From IDS-8 sp964607425 (GTDB lineage Bacteria > Pseudomonadota > Gammaproteobacteria > Steroidobacterales > Woeseiaceae): a DNA stretch of 6,142 nt. Within the stretch, counting starts at the first letter, position 1; the number at the start of each line of letters is the position of its first letter. Shown one piece after another: positions 1-6,142 of this stretch. The translations under genes and the position numbers were made by a program. Where the stretch lies: assembly GCA_964607425.1 (NCBI GenBank), contig CAZSKQ010000163.1, forward strand, positions 1 to 6,142. The letters are read 5' to 3'. The notes beneath the pieces were generated by a model, which worked only from the letters and a program-made list of their open reading frames with translations, searched no databases and was not told the DNA's origin.

Positions 1-3
1 TGA

Positions 4-402
4 TCATTTTTCACTCTCCCACCGGTTGGCACCCTCCGGAAACTCGTCCGATTCCGGCCGGATGACGCAAAACGCATTGCCGGAGGGGTCCTCGAGCACC
101 CACCAGCGCTTGATGCGGTACTTGCGGTTCGCGCCGGCGGCTTCCAACCGGTCGGCCTCCGCCCCGATGGAGTCGCTTTCGATGTCGAGGTGATAACCCG
201 AGTGGTCATCCACCTTTTGCAGGCGCACGAACAACGGGCCCTCGAGCCGGCCGAGCGTCAGGTAATGCTGGTTCGCGGCGGGGCGCCGTGGCTTCGGAAA
301 CCCGAGCGCCCGGCTCCAGAAGTCGATCGATTCCTCGAAGCGGTCCGCGAGGCAGTCGATCATGAGCGTGCTGACGCGGCTGTGGTGCGATTTGGAGGCC
401 AT
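4..402 (-). CDS. VOC family (glyoxalase/dioxygenase fold) protein, 132 aa
   Basis: This is a small single-domain protein of the vicinal oxygen chelate superfamily, whose members act on small molecules as lyases, dioxygenases or resistance proteins, usually as cytoplasmic dimers. The N-terminal segment (residues 11-35) has the beta-strand then helix pattern ending in FWSRALGF. Residues 70-74 read YHLDI, where His71 is at the usual metal-ligand position. The C-terminal strand carries WVLEDPSGNAFCVI (101-114), the family's typical 'DP.GN.FC' signature. The length of about 130 aa fits one complete two-module VOC domain. The closest resemblance is to the glyoxalase-like domain proteins often seen in GC-rich bacteria, and the substrate cannot be predicted. 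The ATG lies 9 nt after the stop of a 46-codon ORF on the same strand and has no clear Shine-Dalgarno, which suggests translational coupling. The stop codon lies three bases inside the window edge. Fold assignment is confident; function is not known. Confidence 0.88.
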   Translation of the reverse strand: MASKSHHSRVSTLMIDCLADRFEESIDFWSRALGFPKPRRPAANQHYLTLGRLEGPLFVRLQKVDDHSGYHLDIESDSIGAEADRLEAAGANRKYRIKRWWVLEDPSGNAFCVIRPESDEFPEGANRWESEK

Positions 403-411
403 GGCAGCAGC

Positions 412-552
412 TCAGGCCCGGCAGCCGGCGTGTGGGTGGCGCTTTTGCGCGGCGCGAGCAAGAACTTGCGCTTGTGTGCGACGCCGGTACGCCTCGCGCA
501 GCAGGCGCCAGAGCGTGGCGTAGAGGTTCGGGTCGATATCCCAGGCATTCAT
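412..552 (-). CDS. Small basic ORF, 46 aa, upstream of the VOC gene
   Basis: A short ORF starts at an ATG at 552-550 and ends at a TGA at 414-412. A GGAGAA Shine-Dalgarno at 563-558 sits 5 nt before the start. The product begins MNAWDIDPNLYATLWRLLRE and continues as a basic, Arg/Ala/Gln-rich, probably helical tail with no Cys pair, signal peptide or membrane segment. It is the first ORF downstream of the leftward promoter at 619-647, about 60 nt from the predicted transcript start, and its stop lies 9 nt before the VOC start. That layout suggests either a real small protein or a leader peptide that couples translation to the VOC gene. I do not recognise a family. The good ribosome binding site and position support it; the short length and GC-rich background leave doubt. 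Confidence 0.5.
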   Translation of the reverse strand: MNAWDIDPNLYATLWRLLREAYRRRTQAQVLARAAQKRHPHAGCRA

Positions 553-606
553 GACGGTTCTCCTTCAGCCGGTGTGTCGCCGGCCAGCGACACCAGTCAA
601 AAGAAC

Positions 607-635
607 TTGACTGGTTACACTCTAGCCCTTACGCT
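607..635 (+). promoter_or_regulatory. Predicted rightward promoter for the DUF1579-like/CGNR/hydrolase operon
   Basis: A -35 TTGACT (607-612) is followed after 17 bp by a weak -10 TACGCT (630-635). The predicted start is near 642, about 45 nt before the ATG at 687. It is the exact positional mirror of the leftward promoter (centre at 627). A better -10, TATACT at 654-659, exists further downstream but has no good -35 at proper spacing, so it could be an activator-dependent alternative. The weak -10 limits confidence. Confidence 0.4.
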
Positions 636-647
636 GTAACTGGTCAA
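619..647 (-). promoter_or_regulatory. Predicted sigma70-type promoter for the small ORF and VOC gene
   Basis: On the minus strand a -35 TTGACC (647-642) is separated by 17 bp from a -10 TAGAGT (624-619). The predicted transcript starts near 612, giving a leader of about 60 nt before the small ORF. The site is coextensive with the rightward promoter and lies inside an inverted repeat, so both directions are probably controlled together. This is seen by consensus matching only. Confidence 0.5.
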
Positions 648-686
648 GCGAGATATACTGGTTACTAGGTAAGAGCAGGTCACTTT

Positions 687-1238
687 ATGAAGGCGATGAG
701 CGCTACCGCCGCGGGCGTGCGGGACTTCGAGTTTCTTTACGGCGAATGGCTGGTCCAGGGGCGCCGGCGACGGGAGCCGCTGTCCGGCTGCGGCCCGTGG
801 GAGCGGTTCGAGGCCATCCAGAGTTGCTGGCCCCTGCTTAACGGCCTCGGCAACGTGGCCGAGCTGGTGAGCGAAGAGGCCGGTACGATCACCGCGTCCC
901 TGCGTTTCCTCGACCCGCGGAAGCGGCGCTGGTCGGTTTACAGCCTGTCCCCGCGCGGCGTTCTCGCGCAGCCGCCGGCGCAGGGCTGCTTCCGAGAAGG
1001 CACCGGTGAATTCTTCCGGGAGGAACGCCGGCACGGCAAGCCCGTGCTCGTGCGCGAGCGATGGCTGAAGGTCGCCTCCGCGGCGCCGACCTGCGACCGT
1101 GCAGTCTCCAGCGACGGCGGCAACACATGGGAAATCGATTGGACGATGGAGCTGTCGCGCGTGGACTGGCCGTTCGACCGCGGACTGGAGGAAATGACGC
1201 TGCACAAGGCCATGCCGGATATTGCAGTAAGCTTTTAA
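687..1238 (+). CDS. DUF1579-like hypothetical protein, 183 aa
   Basis: This is an uncharacterised soluble protein that resembles the DUF1579-type, probably lipocalin-like beta-barrel proteins. The visible pattern is DFEFLYGEWLV at 13-23, a segment with SCWPLLNGLGNV at 46-57, FLDPRKRRWSVYSLS at 74-88 and SSDGGNTWEIDWTMELSRV at 141-159. The last resembles the 'S.DGG.TWE..W.M' end seen in such proteins. There is no signal peptide or membrane helix. The ATG at 687 is preceded by AGGT at 677-680; a second Met at codon 4 (696) is an alternative start. It is the first gene of a three-gene operon: its TAA is followed directly by the GGAG of the next gene. Function is unknown, and small hydrophobic ligand binding is only a guess from the fold. 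The family call is from memory of the motif pattern. Confidence 0.7.
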   Translation: MKAMSATAAGVRDFEFLYGEWLVQGRRRREPLSGCGPWERFEAIQSCWPLLNGLGNVAELVSEEAGTITASLRFLDPRKRRWSVYSLSPRGVLAQPPAQGCFREGTGEFFREERRHGKPVLVRERWLKVASAAPTCDRAVSSDGGNTWEIDWTMELSRVDWPFDRGLEEMTLHKAMPDIAVSF

Positions 1239-1242
1239 GGAG
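1239..1242 (+). promoter_or_regulatory. Ribosome binding site GGAG for the GTG-started CGNR gene
   Basis: GGAG directly follows the TAA of the preceding gene and lies 5 nt before GTG at 1248. It decides the GTG start and makes translational coupling with the upstream gene likely. Confidence 0.75.
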
Positions 1243-1247
1243 CAGTC

Positions 1248-1880
1248 GTGAACGCTTCCGTGAGGCCGTTGGACAGCATCGAGATCGTCGGCGGACACCC
1301 GGCGGTGGATTTCGTGAATACGGTCCATTCCTGGCGCGCCGACCCGCCGCCGGATTACCTGTTCGGCTTCGACGATTTTGTCGACTGGAACCGGATCCGG
1401 GGGCTCTTGCCGCCGAAAGTCGCGGCACGCTTCAAATCGGGTGCCGCCGAAGCAAAGGCGCAAGCTTTTGCGGATGCGATCGCACTGCGCGGCAGCCTGC
1501 ATGACCTGTTCCTGGCGATCGCGGAAGGGAAGCGCCCGCCGCAGCGAGCGCTCGATCACCTCAATGCCGTCATGCACCAAACCGGACCATGGCGTCGCCT
1601 GGCGGTCGACAAGAGCGCCCGCACCACCGCCATTCGCCCCGCCTGGGACTTTGCGGATGCACCGGCGATCGCCGCACTCGGCCCGATGGCCTGGGCCGCC
1701 GCCGACCTGCTCGAAAGCGACCGGCTGGAGCGCTTGAAGGAATGCCCGGGACCGCGCTGCGGCTGGCTGTTCATTGATGCGTCGAAAAACCGCTCGCGCA
1801 CCTGGTGCTCGATGAAAACCTGCGGCAACACCGCGAAGGTGCAGCGGTTCCGGAAGCGGGCGGGAGCCGGGCGCCGCTGA
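1248..1880 (+). CDS. CGNR zinc-finger protein (ABATE/DUF1470 family putative transcriptional regulator), 210 aa
   Basis: The protein has the two-part build of the CGNR family, which is annotated as putative stress-induced transcription regulators. An N-terminal ABATE domain (about residues 10-155) opens with GGHPAVDFVNT (15-25) and a DYLFGFDDFVDW segment (36-47). A C-terminal zinc finger has Cys166, Cys171, Cys187 and Cys192 (spacing C-x4-C-x15-C-x4-C), including CGWLFIDASKNRSRTWCSM. It is followed by a basic tail, KVQRFRKR, suited to nucleic acid contact. The eponymous CGNR motif reads CGNT here (192-195); all four Cys are intact. The GTG start is supported by a GGAG 5 nt upstream. It sits between a DUF1579-like gene and a hydrolase gene, 9 and 4 nt away, so the three are probably co-transcribed. 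It may regulate its own operon and the divergent VOC gene; no target is shown by the sequence. Family call is strong, role inferred. Confidence 0.9.
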   Translation: MNASVRPLDSIEIVGGHPAVDFVNTVHSWRADPPPDYLFGFDDFVDWNRIRGLLPPKVAARFKSGAAEAKAQAFADAIALRGSLHDLFLAIAEGKRPPQRALDHLNAVMHQTGPWRRLAVDKSARTTAIRPAWDFADAPAIAALGPMAWAAADLLESDRLERLKECPGPRCGWLFIDASKNRSRTWCSMKTCGNTAKVQRFRKRAGAGRR

Positions 1881-1884
1881 CGGC

Positions 1885-2502
1885 ATGAACGTCCTCTGGC
1901 AGTGTCCGGAAAACGCCGCCGCCACGCTGGTGCTGGCGCATGGCGCCGGCGCCGGCATGGCCCACCGGAACATGCAGGCCCTCGCCGACGCCTTCGGCCG
2001 GCAGCGTGTGGCGACCCTGCGCTTCAACTTCCCGTTCATCGAGGCGGGTCGGAAGCGGGTAGACTCCCGCACAATTGCCACGGCCACGATCGCCGCGGCG
2101 TGCGCGGAAGCGTCCACGCGCGCCGCCTTGCCGCTGTGGCTCGGCGGCCATTCTTTCGGTGGCCGCATGGCCTCGCACGCCGTGATCGACGAAGCGCTCC
2201 AACCGCGCGGGCTGGTGTTCTGCTCGTTCCCTCTGCACCCCGCCGGCAAACCTTCCGCCAACCGAGCCGCGCACCTTGCGGAGATCAGGCAGCCGATGCT
2301 GTTCCTGTCCGGGACACGCGATGCGCTCGCGGACGGCGAGCTGCTGGAGGAGGTGGTATCAGGTTTGCCGTCGGCGCAATTGCACTGGCTGGAGACGGCC
2401 GATCACGGCTACCGGGTGCTGAAGCGCTCCCGCCGAACAGCAGAGGACGTGTTCGATGAGATGGCGCGCATCGCGCGCGGATTCATCGAGCATTACACGT
2501 GA
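1885..2502 (+). CDS. Alpha/beta hydrolase of the KANL3/Tex30-like type, 205 aa
   Basis: This is a compact cytoplasmic alpha/beta hydrolase. The oxyanion-side motif is LAHGAGAGM (17-25), followed by RFNFPFIEAGRKRVD (46-60), a stretch typical of the Tex30/KANL3-like bacterial hydrolases. The nucleophile elbow is GGHSFGGRM (87-95) with Ser90. The likely acid is Asp146 in SGTRDAL, and the catalytic His is His174 in TADHGYRV. The triad is therefore complete, and there is no lid insertion or signal peptide. The length of about 205 aa fits the minimal family members. The substrate is unknown; esterase or acyl-hydrolase activity is likely but not shown. The ATG lies 4 nt after the CGNR gene's stop with only a poor Shine-Dalgarno, so translation is probably coupled. 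Its stop codon is 6 nt from the 3' end of the convergent tRNA-Asn gene, with no visible terminator between them. Confidence 0.88.
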   Translation: MNVLWQCPENAAATLVLAHGAGAGMAHRNMQALADAFGRQRVATLRFNFPFIEAGRKRVDSRTIATATIAAACAEASTRAALPLWLGGHSFGGRMASHAVIDEALQPRGLVFCSFPLHPAGKPSANRAAHLAEIRQPMLFLSGTRDALADGELLEEVVSGLPSAQLHWLETADHGYRVLKRSRRTAEDVFDEMARIARGFIEHYT

Positions 2503-2508
2503 CGAAAA

Positions 2509-2584
2509 TGGCTCCCCGGGCCGGACTCGAACCAGCGACCAATTGATTAACAGTCAACCGCTCTACCAACTGAGCTACCGGGGA
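2509..2584 (-). tRNA. tRNA-Asn (anticodon GTT)
   Basis: A complete 76-nt cloverleaf is read on the minus strand. The acceptor stem TCCCCGG (2584-2578) pairs with CCGGGGA, followed by discriminator G and an encoded CCA (2511-2509). The D arm contains AGCTCAGTTGGTAGAGC. The anticodon stem GTTGA/TCAAT closes the loop CTGTTAA with GTT at 2551-2549. The T loop is GGTTCGAGTCC. No intron or mismatch in the acceptor stem is seen. It reads Asn codons AAC and AAU in translation. It is transcribed in the same direction as the aminotransferase gene upstream and converges on the hydrolase gene. Confidence 0.97.
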
Positions 2585-2619
2585 ATTTTTCTCGGTTCCG
2601 CGAGCGCGGCAGGGGCGGC

Positions 2620-2648
2620 ATTCTGGTCCAGCCCCACCTTCAAGTCAA
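2620..2648 (-). promoter_or_regulatory. Predicted promoter of tRNA-Asn
   Basis: On the minus strand TTGACT (2648-2643) and CAGAAT (2625-2620) are separated by 17 bp. The stretch after the -10 is GC-rich (GCCGCCCCTGCCGCG), as in stringently controlled stable-RNA promoters. The transcript would start near 2613, leaving a leader of about 29 nt for RNase P removal. This accounts for most of the 98-bp gap between the tRNA and the aminotransferase stop codon. Confidence 0.55.
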
Positions 2649-2682
2649 GGCAGCAAACCCCATGCTGTGCAGCCGATTCCTG

Positions 2683-3864
2683 CTAAGTCAATGCCTTACC
2701 CAGGCGCCGCAGCGCCTCCTGCAAGGCTTCGATCGAGCAGGCGAAGGAGATACGCACGTAGCCCGGCCCGCCGAAGGCACTGCCCGGCACCATGGCAACG
2801 TCGGCCTCCTTGAGGAAATGGGAAACAAGCGCGGAATCGTCGGCAAGGCCGAGCCTCTCCACTGCGCCGGCAACCCTGGGAAACGCGTAGAACGCCCCCT
2901 CGCTGCGCCGGCATTCAAAGCCGGGGAGGGCGTTCAGGGCATCCACGACGTAGTCGTGCCGGGTGCGGTAGGCCGCCGCCATTTTCCGCACCTCGGCCTG
3001 GTCGCCGTCGAGCGCGGCGGCGGCCGCGACCTGCGAAATGCTGCACGGGTTGGAGGTACTCTGGCTCTGCAGCTTTTTCATGGCGGCGATGATCGGGGCA
3101 GGGCCGCCGGCGTAACCGATCCGCCAGCCTGTCATCGCGTAGGCTTTCGATACGCCGTTGATCGTGATCGTCTGGCCGTACAGCGCCGGGCAGGCTTCCG
3201 CGAAGCTGCAGAACGGCTCGTCGCCCCAGTAGATGTGCTCGTAAATATCGTCCGCGAGGATCAGCACTTTCGGGTAGTCGCGCAGGACCTCGCCCAGTGC
3301 GGCCAGCTCGCCGCGCGAGTAACAGGCACCCGTCGGATTCGACGGGCTGTTCAGGAACAGCAGGCGCGTGCGCTCTGTGAGCGCGGCCGCAAGTTCCGTC
3401 GGGGAAATCTTGAACCCGTTGGCGATTCCGGTGTCGATAATGACCGGCTCGGCATCGGCGAGCCGCACCATGTCCGGATACGAAACCCAGTAGGGCGCCG
3501 GCACGATCGCTTCGTCCCCGGGGTTCAGCGCGGCGAGGCAGGCGTTGAACAACGTGTGCTTGGCGCCGTTCGAGACCAGGATCTGGTCGAGTTCGTAATC
3601 CAGGGAATTCTCGCGTTTGAACTTGCGCTGTATCGCGGATTTGAGTTCGCGAGTGCCGTCAAGAGGCGTGTAGCGCGTCTCCCCGGTACGTATCGCCTCG
3701 ATCCCGGCGAGCTGGATGTGCTCCGGCGTCGGGAAGTCGGGCTCGCCCGCGCCGAGGCTGATGATGTCACGCCCCTGCGCGCGCAACTCCGCGGTCAGGG
3801 CGATCACGGCGCTGGTCGGCGAAGGCCGCACCCGGGCCATGCGATCTGAAACTGATAAACTCAA
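2683..3864 (-). CDS. Class I PLP-dependent aminotransferase, aspartate aminotransferase type, 393 aa
   Basis: This fold-type I PLP enzyme exchanges the amino group between aspartate (or a related amino acid) and 2-oxoglutarate in the cytoplasm, linking amino acid and oxaloacetate pools. Seen motifs, numbered from the TTG start: SLGAGEPDF (36-44), YTPLDGTRELK (65-75), Trp126 for ring stacking, NPTG (176-179), DDIYEH (205-210, with Asp205 for the pyridine N and Tyr208), the Schiff-base Lys240 in NGVSKAYAMTGWRIGY, and Arg371 in YVRISFA for the substrate carboxylate. The YTPLDG and SKAYAMTGWRIGY patterns fit the I-beta branch, some members of which also accept prephenate. I chose TTG at 3864 because GGAGGG lies 6 nt upstream and the resulting N-terminus MSLSVSDRMARVRPSPT matches family members; the ATG at 3840 would remove eight conserved residues. 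It diverges from uvrB with 27 bp between the starts. Enzyme class is certain; exact substrate is not. Confidence 0.95.
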   Translation of the reverse strand: MSLSVSDRMARVRPSPTSAVIALTAELRAQGRDIISLGAGEPDFPTPEHIQLAGIEAIRTGETRYTPLDGTRELKSAIQRKFKRENSLDYELDQILVSNGAKHTLFNACLAALNPGDEAIVPAPYWVSYPDMVRLADAEPVIIDTGIANGFKISPTELAAALTERTRLLFLNSPSNPTGACYSRGELAALGEVLRDYPKVLILADDIYEHIYWGDEPFCSFAEACPALYGQTITINGVSKAYAMTGWRIGYAGGPAPIIAAMKKLQSQSTSNPCSISQVAAAAALDGDQAEVRKMAAAYRTRHDYVVDALNALPGFECRRSEGAFYAFPRVAGAVERLGLADDSALVSHFLKEADVAMVPGSAFGGPGYVRISFACSIEALQEALRRLGKALT

Positions 3865-3870
3865 GGACGT

Positions 3871-3876
3871 CCCTCC
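3871..3876 (-). promoter_or_regulatory. Strong Shine-Dalgarno GGAGGG selecting a TTG start
   Basis: GGAGGG on the minus strand lies 6 nt before TTG at 3864-3862. The internal ATG at 3840 has no comparable site, so this settles the start of the aminotransferase. Confidence 0.8.
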
Positions 3877-3891
3877 GGTAAACAGCAGCGA

Positions 3892-5952
<2,061 letters not shown>

Positions 5953-5979
5953 CCCGCTTTCTGCGGTCCGACGAATTCG

Positions 5980-6062
5980 GCGCCACCCCGCGCAGCAATC
6001 CGGCGCCACCCGCGCCACCCCGCGCAGCAATCCGGCGCCACCCGCGCCACCCGGCGCCACCC
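5980..6062. repeat. GC-rich tandem repeat, 32-bp unit, downstream of uvrB
   Basis: Two identical 32-bp copies lie at 5980-6011 and 6012-6043. They are followed by a third copy at 6044-6062 that lacks an internal 13-nt stretch (CGCGCAGCAATCC). The core word GCGCCACCC occurs six times, at 5980, 6003, 6012, 6035, 6044 and 6054. The copies are exact, which points to recent slippage or recombination. The period is not a multiple of three and no plausible gene covers it. It lies in the 190-bp stretch after uvrB in which I see no gene. Confidence 0.9.
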
Positions 6063-6115
6063 CGCGCTACCAGCGGAGGCGTGGTTGGGGGGGAGGGGTC
6101 TTCGGCGGCGTGCGA

Positions 6116-6127
6116 GGCAGGGATGCC
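6116..6127. repeat. Short inverted repeat GGCA-GGGA-TGCC in the non-coding right end
   Basis: GGCA and TGCC flank a 4-nt loop, in a region that follows a G-rich run (seven G at 6087-6093, then four G at 6095-6098). Similar AGGGATGCC-containing hairpins occur in dispersed intergenic elements of some gammaproteobacteria, by memory only. The element, if any, continues beyond the window. No gene is seen in 5953-6142. Confidence 0.35.
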
Positions 6128-6142
6128 GAGCCCGCAGGCCCA

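Larger units (their letters stand above)
592..672. promoter_or_regulatory. Putative operator cluster between the divergent transcription units
   Basis: Several related words are packed here. ACTGGT occurs on the plus strand at 610-615, 639-644 and 657-662 and inverted at 592-597. ACTGGTTAC is a perfect direct repeat at 610-618 and 657-665. An imperfect 13-bp inverted repeat (11 of 13 matching) pairs 606-618 with 636-648, and each arm holds one -35 box. A perfect 8-bp inverted repeat pairs CCAGTCAA at 593-600 with 607-614. Two 11-bp palindromes of form TTAC-N3-GTAA lie at 629-639 and 662-672, 33 bp apart. This density in about 80 bp, in an otherwise GC-rich window, points to binding by one or more regulators. 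The CGNR protein encoded at 1248-1880 is a plausible binder, by inference only. Confidence 0.5.

Noticed and set aside
190..639. 149-codon plus-strand ORF over the VOC gene and intergenic region
   Set aside because: It has no ribosome site of note, overlaps the VOC domain antisense, and runs through the promoter region.
615..2261. 548-codon minus-strand ORF across the CGNR operon
   Set aside because: It runs antisense to three genes with clear domains and tight operon spacing, and its own composition is typical of a shadow frame.
2651..2667. CAGCA-N7-TGCTG hairpin between the aminotransferase and tRNA-Asn
   Set aside because: The 5-bp stem is weak and no T-run follows on the minus strand, so it is not called as a terminator.
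2662..3849. 395-codon plus-strand ORF opposite the aminotransferase
   Set aside because: The opposite frame encodes a complete PLP enzyme with all key residues, while this one has Arg/Gly-rich composition with no recognisable motif.
5980..6062. CRISPR array
   Set aside because: The copies are contiguous with no unique spacers between them and no cas genes are present; it is a plain tandem repeat.
6085..6100. G-quadruplex
   Set aside because: Only about three G-tracts of three or more can be formed from the G7-A-G4 run, short of the four needed for a convincing intramolecular quadruplex.

Overview
The window looks like chromosomal DNA from a GC-rich proteobacterium, most likely a gammaproteobacterium. 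The base composition is high in G+C, the tRNA gene encodes its own CCA, and UvrB and the aspartate aminotransferase are both of proteobacterial type. From memory, a divergent uvrB/aminotransferase pair beside tRNA-Asn also occurs in Pseudomonas and relatives. No species can be named from the sequence alone.

Layout. (1) Positions 4-552, minus strand: a 46-codon small ORF followed 9 nt later by a VOC (glyoxalase-fold) protein. (2) Positions 553-686: a compact divergent control region. Two nearly mirror-image sigma70-like promoters occupy the same DNA, surrounded by repeated ACTGGT words and two TTAC-N3-GTAA palindromes. (3) Positions 687-2502, plus strand: a tight three-gene operon encoding a DUF1579-like protein, a CGNR zinc-finger regulator of the ABATE/DUF1470 type, and a small alpha/beta hydrolase. 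(4) Positions 2509-2584, minus strand: tRNA-Asn(GTT), whose 3' end lies 6 nt from the hydrolase stop codon; its probable promoter is at 2620-2648. (5) Positions 2683-3864, minus strand: a class I PLP aminotransferase of aspartate aminotransferase type, best started at a TTG with a strong Shine-Dalgarno sequence. (6) Positions 3892-5952, plus strand: full-length uvrB, diverging from the aminotransferase with only 27 bp between the start codons. (7) Positions 5953-6142: no gene seen; a perfect 32-bp tandem duplication made of GCGCCACCC words, followed by a G-rich stretch and a short hairpin.

How the parts fit. The right part (tRNA-Asn, aminotransferase, uvrB) is conserved housekeeping DNA. The left part (4-2502) looks like an accessory cassette: a putative zinc-finger regulator with uncharacterised small-molecule or enzyme-like partners and a divergent VOC protein, probably controlled from one shared operator region. 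The CGNR protein is the obvious candidate to bind that region, but this is inference. This cassette and its mirror-symmetric promoter region are the most interesting content; nothing here proves a new system.
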